This document shows, piece by piece, positions 1-7,782 of a DNA stretch of 16,932 bases. The stretch is from positions 1-16,932 of the forward strand of contig MVRP01000077.1 of the NCBI GenBank assembly GCA_002067405.1. The letters are read 5' to 3'. This DNA comes from Syntrophorhabdaceae bacterium PtaU1.Bin034 (GTDB lineage: Bacteria > Desulfobacterota_G > Syntrophorhabdia > Syntrophorhabdales > WCHB1-27). A model generated the notes under the pieces. The model ran no database searches, was not told the DNA's origin, and was given only the letters and a program-made list of their open reading frames with translations. A program made the position numbers and the translations under genes. Positions within the stretch are counted from its first letter, which is position 1. The number at the start of each line of letters is the position of its first letter.

Positions 1-52
1 TCGGCGGCATCAATCGGTTCAGTAGCAGGAGTTTGCTCACGAAAGATCAAAA

Positions 53-86
53 AAGGGCGCCCAATAAGGCGCCCTTCGAGTTTTTT
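53..86. terminator. Bidirectional rho-independent terminator
   Basis: A perfect 9-bp stem, AAGGGCGCC (53-61) with GGCGCCCTT (68-76), closes a 6-nt loop. On the plus strand the stem is followed, after 4 nt, by TTTTTT (81-86). On the minus strand the run of A at 49-54 gives a U-tract directly after the stem. It should stop minus-strand transcription coming from the vapBC region and plus-strand transcription entering from the left. The first 50 bases left of it show no gene I can support. Confidence 0.85.
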
Positions 87-116
87 GCGGAGTCCTTCCT
101 CTTGATCACGCTTGCT

Positions 117-285
117 TTAACCCGTCCTTTTTGTTTTCGCAGCCGTCTGAAACGATCTGAGGCGTTCTGACAGTTCCTTCCAGAACTGAAGCTCCTTCTC
201 TCGCGACATTCCCTCAGTTTGCTCTTGAACCTGTTTTGCTCCCAGATGCTTCATCTCCCACGCAATCAAATTTCTTGGTTCTCAT
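117..285 (-). pseudogene. Small antitoxin-like gene broken by a one-base frameshift
   Basis: Read on the minus strand, an ATG at 285 opens a frame with residues MRTKKFDCV. A second frame starting at 254 continues MKHLGAKQVQEQ through ELQFWKELSERL to a TAA at 117-119. Joining them requires removing one G from the GGG run at 257-259 (GTGGGAGATG instead of GTGGAGATG), which gives a 55-aa charged protein. From memory, small proteins with an opening like M-K-T-K-x-F-D-C-V-E-M-K and an E-L-x-F-W core are common beside type II toxin genes; I infer an antitoxin-like role. It lies 67 nt downstream of vapC in the same direction and just before the terminator at 53-86. No convincing ribosome site precedes the ATG. 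The frameshift could be a real lesion or a sequencing error; alternatively only the 254 start is used, giving 45 aa. Confidence 0.5.
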
Positions 286-352
286 ATGTTCAAGAAACAT
301 CCGGCTCGGCTCGGTCACCGTTTCCACTTCTTAGCGACCTTGGTTGTTCTTT

Positions 353-751
353 TTATATCCAGTTCTCTACTTTCAGACCGGGGACCTTCTCGAACTCTCG
401 TACGTTGTTGGTTACGAGAGGAACGGAAAGACTTCGAGCGTGAGAGGCAATCATAAGATCCATTGATCCTATGGGATTGCCTGCCTTTTCGAGAGAAATT
501 CTTACCTCGCCGTAATGAAATGCGGCGAGGTCGTCAAAAACGGCTATTTCAAGGGGGGAAAGAAAGCCTATGAGTGCATCCCGGTTCTGTTCCGGCCTGC
601 CGCTTTTTGCCACTCCGTACTCTAACTCGGCGAGGGTAATTGCCGATATCCCAATGTGAAACGGCTTGAAGGCCTTGAAGCGTTTTTCAACTTGAATCGG
701 ATGCTTTTTGATGATGTAGATGCAGATATTGGTGTCAAGCATAAACTGCAT
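353..751 (-). CDS. vapC: VapC-type PIN-domain ribonuclease toxin
   Basis: This 132-aa protein is a complete single PIN domain. The acidic pocket is visible: Asp6 in MLDTNIC, Glu42 in the AELEYG motif, Asp98 in GSMDLMIA, and the C-terminal TNN...EF motif (residues 114-120). VapC toxins are Mg2+-dependent endoribonucleases that cut tRNA or rRNA and arrest translation until neutralised by VapB. The closest resemblance is to the MvpA/VapC group with an LDTNIC opening. Its ATG overlaps the stop of vapB in a TAATG junction, so the two are translationally coupled. Length is normal for the family and nothing is missing, so the toxin is likely functional. Confidence 0.93.
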   Translation of the reverse strand: MQFMLDTNICIYIIKKHPIQVEKRFKAFKPFHIGISAITLAELEYGVAKSGRPEQNRDALIGFLSPLEIAVFDDLAAFHYGEVRISLEKAGNPIGSMDLMIASHARSLSVPLVTNNVREFEKVPGLKVENWI

Positions 752-975
752 TAGAATTCTCTCTTCTCGAGTGCAGGCTGCATGCGTTCGCTCATGAAAT
801 CATCGGTGAAGTTATCCAAGCTTTCAAAAAACGGACCCCAAGGATCTTGTTTAGAAAACAGGATAACTGTGCCACCAATTTTGTTCACATAAACCTCTGA
901 TCCTTTAAATCTATATTCCTTGGGTAATCTTACTGCTTGACTCTTACCGTTGATGAATAATTTCGCGGTGTGCAT
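751..975 (-). CDS. vapB: VapB-type antitoxin, AbrB/SpoVT fold
   Basis: This 74-aa protein begins with an AbrB/SpoVT swapped-hairpin domain (about residues 3-45), with the hallmark AKLFINGKSQAVRLPKEYRF. That stretch binds DNA in VagC/VapB antitoxins. The C-terminal half (DPWGPFFESL onward) is the expected flexible, aromatic toxin-binding tail that wraps the PIN active site. A good ribosome site, GGGAGG, lies 6 nt before the ATG, and a strong promoter lies further upstream. It is first in the operon and its TAA overlaps the vapC ATG by one base. Autoregulation by the VapBC complex is expected from the family. Confidence 0.92.
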   Translation of the reverse strand: MHTAKLFINGKSQAVRLPKEYRFKGSEVYVNKIGGTVILFSKQDPWGPFFESLDNFTDDFMSERMQPALEKREF

Positions 976-986
976 GTAGTCCTCCC

Positions 987-1030
987 TATAGTCTATATCC
1001 TATAATATATACTTATCCTTATGCTGTCAA
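987..1030 (-). promoter_or_regulatory. vapBC promoter and candidate operator
   Basis: On the minus strand, a perfect TTGACA (1025-1030) is followed by a 17-nt spacer and TATTAT (1002-1007), giving a near-consensus sigma-70 promoter. Just downstream, between the -10 box and the ribosome site, lies the odd-centred palindrome TATAG-T-CTATA (987-997). It sits where an autorepressing VapB dimer would block transcription. The box match is direct observation; the operator role is inferred from how VapBC complexes usually act. Confidence 0.72.
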
Positions 1031-1062
1031 TAGGTTCCCATGAGTTGATTGTCCATCAAAAA

Positions 1063-1084
1063 GGGCCGAAGAAATCGGCTCCCT
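1063..1084 (-). terminator. Weak terminator-like hairpin
   Basis: GGGCCGA (1063-1069) can pair imperfectly with TCGGCTCCC (1075-1083), with one bulged base and a 5-nt loop. On the minus strand it is followed by a short U-run (A-run at 1058-1062). It could end transcripts coming from the TnpB relic before the vapBC promoter. The rest of 976-1181 holds no gene. Confidence 0.4.
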
Positions 1085-1181
1085 TGATTATGATTCGCAT
1101 ATGGATACTCTACTGAATTCCGCTTATTCCTTGATGGCTGTAGACCAGGTTGTCAGCAGCTGTACCGTATTTTTGTGAGAA

Positions 1182-2397
1182 CTACTCTTTCTCGGATTCG
1201 TTGTTGGTTGGCTGTGTTTCGGTTGTCTTGTTCGGCTGGGCGGGCGGGTCAGGTTGTACCGCTACAATCGCCGTTTCTACTTGTTTGTGCTCGACATGCT
1301 CGGCCAAGAATTTGTCAAGATTTTCTGGTACCACGGGTACAGCTTCAAGAAAAACCTCGCGTTCCGGAGTCTCGCCGGGAATGCACGGATAGGACCCATC
1401 GCGAGATTCAGGTTCCCTGACTGCCGCAAAAGTGCGGGTTTTGCAACACCCGACCGTGCATGCGCTGCTGTTATTCCGTTCGCACCAATGCCCAGAACGA
1501 CCATACGTGCTTTGCCCTATTCCTTGCAGGTAGGACGAAGGCGACGTGGCCCCGTTGCGGGCAGGTATAAGACCTACCCGGACAGGACACTCACTGAATC
1601 CCAAACCTCTCCGTGCAATGACCAGAGCAGCGGCCATATGCACACTAATACCAAATCTCTGAGCATAGTTTATTGCTCCGATAGTTGAAGTGTATGCGGG
1701 ATTAACGGATAACACCTCAATCCCGGAGCGGTAACAGGCGGACCGGAGGATCTGCTGAGCTTGTGAATAGGCAAAGGAAGAGATCATCCGGGAGTGCTTG
1801 GAGTTGCCTTCTGCTTTGTGCTTCCTGAAGTCGAGGTTTTCGATGACCACGGGCTTGCGGGCGATAGTTGCCATCTCTATCACTCGTTCTCCGATAACCG
1901 CCTTACGCTGTTCTGAGGTCTTGCCGTAGGTGATACAGTGGATTCGGGTAGATATCACCCGAAATGATCTACCTCGGTCACTGCCAGGTGATCGGCATTG
2001 AGGTCAACTCCGATGGCGCCGGCGAGTCTGGAAGTAATCGGTTTTACCTCCTGGTATTGGGTGGAGGCAAAGACCCTCCATCCTTTCTCGTCTTTGAGAA
2101 ACCGGTAGGAGATGGCCTGTCCTGAAAGGAGAGCGTGTTCGATAACATCGTGGCCGTAGGCGAACCGCACATTGTTGATTATGGTCCATTTACCAGCCTG
2201 AGTCTGAATGAAAAGGTTGCATGGTCGCCACGCATCCTTGACACCCGGAAGTCTCATCCTTCGATCCGATGACGAAGAACTCCCGTGATCTCGCACCAGT
2301 CGTCTTTCCATTCTTCGTGTGACGAGTAACCGTTTTCCTCAAGGTAGAACTGTGCACGGAAGAGCTTGTTGCTCCCGAAGCAGAAATGAATCGTTAT
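1182..2397 (-). pseudogene. Degraded TnpB-like gene (IS200/IS605 OrfB family)
   Basis: The remains of one gene are spread over several frames. From the 5' end: a segment reading KLFRAQFYLEENGYSSHEEW (about 2397-2290); FFVIGSKDETSGCQGC in another frame; then 1955-2311, ending in GVDLNADHLAVTEVD (RuvC-I-like). After a shift at the GGG/TGA junction near 1957, the frame opened at 1958 carries VIENLDF (RuvC-II-like) and a long stretch ending SVHMAAALVIARR. After another shift near 1548, HVAFVLPARNRAKHVWSFW appears in a different frame and reaches a stop at 1471. TnpB proteins are RNA-guided DNA nucleases of IS200/IS605 elements; this group is a TnpB relative. At least three frameshifts and a TAG at 2398-2400 make it dead. 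The C-terminal tail in the frame running to 1182 (QPDPPAQPNKTTETQ) is not recognisable. No partner TnpA is visible. Confidence 0.85.
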
Positions 2398-2470
2398 CTA
2401 CTTCCAAGTCTCTGAGTTTATGAGGCCGGGCATGAGAACCGGCTCCGGGTATTTTGCATCTCGAGCATCT

Positions 2471-3121
2471 TTAATCTTCCTCTTTACCGGAGGCCTCCCG
2501 GGCGAGAACATGCTTTATCAGCGCTGCAACGGTTCGAGCCCCCAGGTTCTTCATCATCCTGTGTTTGTGAAATTCGACCGTCCGTGTTGAGATTCCGAGG
2601 AGAACCGCTATCTCCTTCACCACTTTGCCTTCGGAAAGAAGGTCGAAAACTTCCTTCTGCCGCTTCGTCAATCGACTCCTTCCCTTAGCCCGGGCAACGT
2701 CGTCTCCGCTCCCCGGCGGTCGGGCTGCCCTATCCGGGCCGGCCTGCGTTGGGGTCACTTCCCTGGCTACGTGGATCGACCCGACGAAACATGAATGGAT
2801 GAAGACAGGGGAAACGGAAACCACGAGATGGACATTCAGGCGGGGTTCGAAAATCTCTTCCACCATCGCCCGCCCCACCTCGACTGATCGAAGATGAGGA
2901 CACCCGGGGAAAGGCTCGGTCAGCCCATGGACAACCTCGTAGCACTTTTGTCCGATAAGACTGTGGCGCTCGCGACCGACCATTCGGGCAAAGGATGCAT
3001 TCGCCCTCACGATGCGGAATTCGGCATCGTGGATTGAGATAAGCTCAAGGGCCTCATCGAATTCCTTCAGCCAAAGCTCCGGCGGAGCTGCATGACTTTG
3101 CGCACTTTCAATTTTTTCCAC
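2471..3121 (-). CDS. PAS-LuxR transcriptional regulator
   Basis: Start chosen at the GTG at 3121 because a GAGGAGA ribosome site sits 8 nt ahead; the longer frame from GTG 3139 would bury that site inside the gene. The 216-aa product has an N-terminal PAS-like sensor domain (about residues 15-120; IVRANASFARMVG and EIFEPRLNV segments) and a C-terminal LuxR/FixJ-type helix-turn-helix (LTKRQKEVFDLLSEGK through ISTRTVEFHKHRMMKNLG). A low-complexity Gly/Pro/Ala linker joins them. There is no receiver domain and no transmembrane segment, so it should sense a cytoplasmic signal directly. The PAS part contains Cys and His in the order KCYEVVHG then GCPHLR, which might bind metal or sense redox; that is inference. 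It is monocistronic with respect to the chemoreceptor upstream; its target is unknown. Confidence 0.85.
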   Translation of the reverse strand: MEKIESAQSHAAPPELWLKEFDEALELISIHDAEFRIVRANASFARMVGRERHSLIGQKCYEVVHGLTEPFPGCPHLRSVEVGRAMVEEIFEPRLNVHLVVSVSPVFIHSCFVGSIHVAREVTPTQAGPDRAARPPGSGDDVARAKGRSRLTKRQKEVFDLLSEGKVVKEIAVLLGISTRTVEFHKHRMMKNLGARTVAALIKHVLAREASGKEED

Positions 3122-3238
3122 CGTGACGTCTCCTCTCACGCGTCGGGATACTCCCGGGCGGCATGAAAGGGAGCCGTCAATTATACTACGGGGAAGAAAC
3201 GCCCGGCAAACGTTTTTGGGCTTTTTTACAATAAATAT

Positions 3239-3254
3239 GCCGGCTGAAGCCGGC
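3239..3254 (-). terminator. Hairpin downstream of the chemoreceptor
   Basis: GCCGGC (3239-3244), TGAA loop, GCCGGC (3249-3254) form a perfect 6-bp GC stem. On the minus strand it is followed by ATATTTATT, a weak U-rich stretch. It lies about 130 nt after the chemoreceptor stop and before the PAS-LuxR gene, so it may end chemoreceptor transcripts. Confidence 0.45.
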
Positions 3255-3288
3255 TGATCTTCCAGCGCATGATCGCAGAAGGAGAAGC

Positions 3289-3349
3289 GAGGAAGCGGAT
3301 ATGCGGAAGAGCAAAAGAAAGTGCCCCGTTCCGTTTTTTCCGCTTCCTC
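3289..3349. repeat. 11-bp inverted repeat after the chemoreceptor
   Basis: GAGGAAGCGGA at 3289-3299 is perfectly mirrored by TCCGCTTCCTC at 3339-3349, with a 39-nt interval that itself contains a partial echo, ATGCGGAAGAG. A T-run (3334-3339) directly abuts the right arm. It lies in the 242-nt (3140-3381) gap between the regulator and the chemoreceptor, which otherwise shows no gene. It may be a long hairpin in the chemoreceptor 3' UTR; the function is unknown. Confidence 0.6.
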
Positions 3350-3381
3350 ACATTATCCTGTGAACTTCTGCAGTTCGGCGA

Positions 3382-5292
3382 CTAGGTGCGGAACTTTCCC
3401 ACGAGGGCCCTGAGTTCCCTGGAAAGGCCCGCGAGCTGTCCTGCCGCACCGGAATTGTCCCTGATCCTGTCGGAAGTTCTCGTAATCACGCCTGATATAT
3501 TCAGGATGTTCCGGGCGATCTCGTTGGTCGTCGCTGTCTGTTGCTCCGCGGCGACCGCAATCTGGCTTACCTCACTGCTTACCGCTTGTATTTGCCCCAG
3601 CACGTCTTTGAGTGAATCGCCCATTTGGGCAGCCTTTTTGACACCCTCTTCCACCTCGCCGACCCCCTCTTCCATCGACGTAACGGCGTGGAGGGTCGAC
3701 TTTTCTATCGCATTCACGACCTCGCTGATCTCGCGCGTTGCCTGAATAGTCCTGTCGGCCAGTTTCTTCACTTCGTCCGCAACTACCGCAAAGCCTCTCC
3801 CATGCTCACCTGCGCGCGCAGCTTCGATAGCCGCATTGAGCGCGAGAAGGTTGGTCTGGTCGGCCACGTCGTTTATAAGGTCGATTATCTCGCCGATCCG
3901 GCCGGACCTCCGGCCGAGTTCCTCGACAATGGTCGAAGAGTTCTTCACTTTCGCCTGTATGCCCTCCATAACGGCCAGGGTCCCGGCAATCATCGTTTCA
4001 CCCGCGACCGCAGACTTGTTGGCACTATCCGAACTCCTTGCCGCAAGGGTACACTTCTGGGCGATCTCCGTTGATGTCATGGACATCTCTTCGCTTGCCG
4101 TCGCCACCGAATTGATCTGAACCGTCATTTCCTCCGCACCCCGGGCCATCTCGTGAGTAGACAGCTCCAGGCTCGCAGCCGCTTCATCTACCTGGCCGCT
4201 CATCGCACTGACCTGAGCGATGGTGGTGTCGAGGGCATCGGCCAGGCCGTTAATATGCCTGCCCAATTGGCCGATCTCGTCAGCGGAAGAGATTTCAAGC
4301 CTCGTGGTCAAATCCCCCCGGGAGATCGCCTCCACGCCGTCTATCGTCTTTTTTATAGGTCTCGTCATCGATCTTGCCACCGCAAAAGCCGCGCCCAGCA
4401 TGCAAACCCCGACCGCGCCGCACGCGAGCAGCACATACCGCAGCACGCTCCCTGACGTTTTTTCGCTCAGCTCCCGAGGGGTCCCGATAAGGAGCGCGCC
4501 GAGAATCACGCCGTCTGCGCCCTTAATAGGGGAATAGACGGCGTCATACCTCCTCCCCGCCAGTTCTGTAACCGCATGTACTTTCTCGCCTTTTTTCAGC
4601 ACCTTTTCAGCAGTATCCCCTTTGTCGATCTTCATACCGATTGCAGGTCTGCCGTCCTTCATAATGGTAGTCGATGCTACTGTATCGCCGGAGAATATGG
4701 CGCACTCGACCCCCGTATTCTTCTTCACTTCTTCAAGGACGGCCACATTTTCCGATAAATTGAGACCCGTGGTGACCGTCCCGACAATGGTGTTTCCCGA
4801 CCAGACCGGCGCGCCCGCCCTCAGGGAAATCTTGATTATTGTCCCTGTGTCTATGCCGACCCATCCTTCTCCTTTGAGGGCCATCTGAACTGCAGCCTGA
4901 TTGACTACCTTATCTCCGGCCTTGTCGGAGTGGGCCCTCGCCAGCACCGTTCCTTCATGATCGGAGACCGTGACAAAATCAAGCCCATTTTTCTCCATGG
5001 CCTTCCTCCCTATCTGACGGAGAGCAGCAGAATCCTTGTTTTTTATCGCTTCCACGAAGTCCTGTTTTTGCGCGGTGAGCGCTGCAGTCGACAGGGCCTG
5101 GCCTTTCATCAGCTCCAGGCGCGACTCCGCAAAGGCGGCTTTAGCCCACGATTCCTTCTCCGCCAGATCGTTCGTGGCGTTCGACACAAGAAGATACGCC
5201 GTGATAAGGGTAGCGGCACAGAGGAATACGATGCTCATTGCTATCAGACCCGTAATCTTGCCTGTGATGGTGAGATTATGCCAAATTTTCAT
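3382..5292 (-). CDS. Methyl-accepting chemotaxis protein, Cache sensor
   Basis: Start set at ATG 5292, preceded by GGGAGG at 6-nt spacing; the TTG four codons upstream lies next to the ribosome site. The 636-aa receptor has TM1 (about 12-36), a periplasmic Cache-type ligand domain (37-283, with [20 protein letters not shown] and [10 protein letters not shown]), TM2 (about 284-306), a HAMP domain (307-360; [20 protein letters not shown]) and a cytoplasmic signalling helix pair. The hairpin tip is around 466-512, including [20 protein letters not shown]. It should form trimers of dimers and control CheA through CheW. It ends in GKFRT with no CheR-docking pentapeptide, so methylation would rely on other receptors. 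The ligand cannot be read from sequence; Cache domains often bind small carboxylates or amino acids. No che genes lie nearby. A candidate FliA promoter precedes it. Confidence 0.95.
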   Translation of the reverse strand: MKIWHNLTITGKITGLIAMSIVFLCAATLITAYLLVSNATNDLAEKESWAKAAFAESRLELMKGQALSTAALTAQKQDFVEAIKNKDSAALRQIGRKAMEKNGLDFVTVSDHEGTVLARAHSDKAGDKVVNQAAVQMALKGEGWVGIDTGTIIKISLRAGAPVWSGNTIVGTVTTGLNLSENVAVLEEVKKNTGVECAIFSGDTVASTTIMKDGRPAIGMKIDKGDTAEKVLKKGEKVHAVTELAGRRYDAVYSPIKGADGVILGALLIGTPRELSEKTSGSVLRYVLLACGAVGVCMLGAAFAVARSMTRPIKKTIDGVEAISRGDLTTRLEISSADEIGQLGRHINGLADALDTTIAQVSAMSGQVDEAAASLELSTHEMARGAEEMTVQINSVATASEEMSMTSTEIAQKCTLAARSSDSANKSAVAGETMIAGTLAVMEGIQAKVKNSSTIVEELGRRSGRIGEIIDLINDVADQTNLLALNAAIEAARAGEHGRGFAVVADEVKKLADRTIQATREISEVVNAIEKSTLHAVTSMEEGVGEVEEGVKKAAQMGDSLKDVLGQIQAVSSEVSQIAVAAEQQTATTNEIARNILNISGVITRTSDRIRDNSGAAGQLAGLSRELRALVGKFRT

Positions 5293-5348
5293 GTTTCCTC
5301 CCAAATATATTAGAGTGGTAGTGCAATCCGGTTAGCGGCATAACTCAG

Positions 5349-5375
5349 TTATCGGCCGTTTCCCGGGATTCGGTA
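5349..5375 (-). promoter_or_regulatory. Candidate sigma-28 (FliA) promoter for the chemoreceptor
   Basis: On the minus strand, GCCGATAA (5349-5356) matches the sigma-28 -10 consensus exactly. At the expected distance upstream is TACCGAAT (5368-5375), a 4-of-8 match to the -35 consensus TAAAGTTT with the canonical 11-nt gap. Predicted transcription starts near 5342, leaving a leader of about 50 nt before the ATG at 5292. Chemoreceptor genes are classic late flagellar targets, so position and motif agree; the weak -35 is the main doubt. Confidence 0.62.
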
Positions 5376-5461
5376 GCTGTCATTATTACTAGTGATCAGG
5401 TGCAAAAGTGAATGCGACCCTGAGAGACTGTTTGCTTTTGTCCCCTGTAATACGGTAGTTT

Positions 5462-5489
5462 GTTATATTCGATGCGTTGTTTCACGCAT
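5462..5489 (+). promoter_or_regulatory. Possible extended -10 and palindrome ahead of the antiporter
   Basis: TG-T-TATATT (5461-5469) resembles an extended -10 element directed toward the antiporter. It is followed at once by the inverted repeat ATGCGT-tgtttc-ACGCAT (5472-5489), placed around the predicted start where a repressor could bind. No good -35 is seen, which extended -10 promoters may not need. The rest of the 279-nt divergent gap (5293-5571) holds no gene. Confidence 0.35.
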
Positions 5490-5571
5490 GATGAGCATGG
5501 GGAAATCACTCCCGTCGCGAGGTTTTGAAAAGAGCGGAGCACAGCCGCCACTGTCCGGAAGGTGTGCGTAG

Positions 5572-7278
5572 ATGTCACACAGTATCACCCTGATCACTAC
5601 TATCGCCGCCAGCGTGGGGCTCGCACTGGTACTGGGGCTCGTTGCCGTTCGGCTGAAATTGCCGGCCCTCGTCGGCTACCTCATTGCCGGTATTCTGGTG
5701 GGTCCCACCACGCCCGGTTTTGTCGCCGATGTCGAGCTGTCGGGCCAACTGGCCGAGATCGGCGTGATACTCCTCATGTTCGGCGTGGGGCTCCACTTTT
5801 CCCTGGATGACTTGCTGGCCGTGCGCAGGATCGCCTTGCCCGGCGCCGTCGCTCAGATAGGGGTAGCGACCGCGCTCGGCGGCTGGATGGCCATTGCGTG
5901 GGGCTGGAGCCTGGGAGGGGCCATAGCCTTCGGCCTGGCACTCTCCGTGGCAAGCACCGTGGTTCTCTTAAGGACCCTGGAACAGAGGGGCATTCTCCAG
6001 TCGGTCAATGGAAAGATCGCGGTGGGCTGGCTGGTGGTGGAGGATTTGGTCACGGTTCTGGTCCTCGTCCTGCTGCCCCCGCTTTCCGGCTGGCTGGTTG
6101 AGGCACCGGCAGGGCATCCACCCGGCGGGAACCTCGTTCTCACGCTTTTGCTCACCCTGGGAAAGATAGCTGCTTTCATCGCACTCATGCTTCTGGTGGG
6201 CCGACGGGTCTTTCCGTGGCTTCTCTGGCAGGTAGCGGGGACCGGCTCACGGGAGCTGTTCAACCTGTGCGTTATCGCCGCCGCCCTGGTCATTGCGTAT
6301 GGCTCGGCAATGCTCTTCGGTGTCTCCTTTGCCCTCGGGGCTTTTTTTGCCGGGATGGTGATGAGGGAGTCGCCCTTGAGCCATCGGGCGGCCCAGGAGT
6401 CGTTGCCGCTCCGGGACGCGTTCTCGGTGCTCTTCTTCGTCTCGGTCGGAATGCTTTTCGACCCACACGTGCTGCTGGAACAACCGCTTCACGTGCTCGC
6501 CGTGGTCGCTATCATCATGATCGGAAAGTCGCTCGCCGCGTTTCTGCTCGTCCTCGCTTTCCGCTACCCCCTAGATACCGCCCTTACCGTATCGGCGAGC
6601 CTTGCCCAGGTGGGGGAGTTCTCGTTTATCCTCGCGGGGCTGGGCGTTTCTCTGGGTCTTTTGACCCATGAAGCCCAGAACCTGATCCTCGTGGGAGCGA
6701 TTATTTCGATATCGGCCAATCCTTTCATATTCCGAACCGTAAAACCGGTCCAATCCTGGATCGGATCCCGGCCCGGGCTGGCCCGCGCCCTCGTCCTGCC
6801 TGATGATCCCCTGGCCGAACTGCCGATGACGGTCAAGTCCGAATACGTCACGGGTCATATAGTGGTGGTCGGCTACGGACGGGTGGGCCGTTACATCTGC
6901 GACGCCCTGATCAAACACGGGATGCCCTTTGTGGTAGCCGAAGAGAATCGGGAGCTGGTCGAGGAGTTGCGTGTTCGCGGAATAAACGCGGTCGCGGGAG
7001 ATGCAACCACTCCTCCCGTCCTCATTCAGTCGCACGTCGCCCGGGCCAGCATGCTGGTAGTTGCCACTCCGGACAGTTTCAGCGCCCGTCAAATGATGGA
7101 GATTGCCTACATGCTCAATCCCAGGATCCAAACCGTCGTACGTACCCACAGCGAGGAAGAGGCGGAGCTTCTGAGAAGCGAGAAGGCCGGGGCAGTGTTC
7201 CTGGGAGAGCATGAGCTTGCGTCCAGCATGATGCGCCACGTGCTGGAGAGGGTGCACGCCGACAGTCATGGACATTGA
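5572..7278 (+). CDS. ybaL: YbaL/KefB-type cation:proton antiporter (CPA2)
   Basis: This 568-aa protein matches the E. coli YbaL layout almost residue for residue as I recall it: VGYLIAGILVGP, LMFGVGLHFS, ASTVVLLRTLEQRG, SFALGAFFAGMVM, LPLRDAFSVLFFVSVGMLFDP and SLAQVGEFSFILAGLG. Residues 1-390 form the multi-helix CPA2 membrane domain; the Glu157-Asp158 pair in WLVVEDLV is the likely ion-binding site. Residues about 428-545 form a cytoplasmic TrkA-N (RCK) domain with the nucleotide loop GYGRVG (434-439). The family exports K+ or Na+ in exchange for protons in the inner membrane, with the RCK domain gating by NAD(H) or nucleotides. The start has a GGAAGGTG ribosome site 7 nt before ATG. It is divergent from the chemoreceptor and followed by a GC hairpin. 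The exact ion is unknown. Confidence 0.95.
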   Translation: MSHSITLITTIAASVGLALVLGLVAVRLKLPALVGYLIAGILVGPTTPGFVADVELSGQLAEIGVILLMFGVGLHFSLDDLLAVRRIALPGAVAQIGVATALGGWMAIAWGWSLGGAIAFGLALSVASTVVLLRTLEQRGILQSVNGKIAVGWLVVEDLVTVLVLVLLPPLSGWLVEAPAGHPPGGNLVLTLLLTLGKIAAFIALMLLVGRRVFPWLLWQVAGTGSRELFNLCVIAAALVIAYGSAMLFGVSFALGAFFAGMVMRESPLSHRAAQESLPLRDAFSVLFFVSVGMLFDPHVLLEQPLHVLAVVAIIMIGKSLAAFLLVLAFRYPLDTALTVSASLAQVGEFSFILAGLGVSLGLLTHEAQNLILVGAIISISANPFIFRTVKPVQSWIGSRPGLARALVLPDDPLAELPMTVKSEYVTGHIVVVGYGRVGRYICDALIKHGMPFVVAEENRELVEELRVRGINAVAGDATTPPVLIQSHVARASMLVVATPDSFSARQMMEIAYMLNPRIQTVVRTHSEEEAELLRSEKAGAVFLGEHELASSMMRHVLERVHADSHGH

Positions 7279-7280
7279 GC

Positions 7281-7301
7281 ACCGGCTTCCACACAGCCGG
7301 T
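7281..7301 (+). terminator. GC hairpin after the antiporter gene
   Basis: ACCGGCT (7281-7287) and AGCCGGT (7295-7301) form a perfect 7-bp stem with a 7-nt loop, starting 3 nt after the antiporter stop codon. No U-tract follows, so it may act with Rho or stabilise the 3' end. Confidence 0.5.
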
Positions 7302-7328
7302 CGCTGACCGCGACGCCTTCATCGCCGC

Positions 7329-7357
7329 TTGACATGAAGAATGCAATAATGTAGAAC
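7329..7357 (+). promoter_or_regulatory. Sigma-70-like promoter ahead of the small secreted protein
   Basis: A perfect TTGACA (7329-7334) is followed by a 17-nt spacer and TAGAAC (7352-7357), a 4-of-6 match to the -10 box. It lies after the antiporter hairpin and just upstream of the ATG at 7370 or 7382, suggesting that a new transcript starts here and may run through the UPF0182-glgP genes. Confidence 0.5.
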
Positions 7358-7369
7358 AGTTCTTACGCC

Positions 7370-7720
7370 ATGGGTAACCCGATGAAAAAAGCCGTTCTTG
7401 TCTGTGCCCTGTTAGCAGTGCTTATGTGCTATCAGCCGTTGGCACTGTTCCTCGGCTCCATGGCCCCTCACGTTGCCTCGCATGGCGACAAGAGCGATGT
7501 GCTGGATCATACGGGCACGGTTTTGCCTCAGGAATGGGGTCTCAGGAAAACGATCGCCCCGGCCGTGCGTGTGCTTTCCGCATCACTGTTCCAAACAGGG
7601 ATGGTCATACAACAGTCCGTTCCTTCCGAATCCGGTGCCTCTGCTATTTCTGTGGCCCTTGACGCTCAGCCGGCCGCTTCCGGGTTCGCTTATCTGAACA
7701 ATCTCAGTCTTCGCTGCTAA
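7370..7720 (+). CDS. Hypothetical small protein with signal-like N-terminus
   Basis: I do not recognise this 116-aa protein. An alternative start four codons in (ATG 7382) gives a more standard signal peptide, MKKAVLVCALLAVLMC, followed by more hydrophobic residues to about residue 34; the remainder is polar and Ala/Ser rich. The two N-terminal Cys lie inside the hydrophobic core, and no clear lipobox is seen. It could be exported or anchored by one helix. No ribosome site is convincing for either start. A promoter lies directly upstream and the gene is co-directional with the following UPF0182 gene. Coding status is uncertain. Confidence 0.45.
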   Translation: MGNPMKKAVLVCALLAVLMCYQPLALFLGSMAPHVASHGDKSDVLDHTGTVLPQEWGLRKTIAPAVRVLSASLFQTGMVIQQSVPSESGASAISVALDAQPAASGFAYLNNLSLRC

Positions 7721-7782
7721 GCCGACATCTGCCGAATCCGTCTGGTCAGGTTCCGTGATGTCCCGGAAGGGAGAGTTCCATC

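Noticed and set aside
5396..5578. 60-aa minus-strand frame in the divergent gap
   Set aside because: It overlaps the antiporter start and its promoter region, with no ribosome site or family resemblance.
6571..7335. 254-aa open frame on the minus strand
   Set aside because: It is antisense to the RCK domain of the antiporter and has no independent support.
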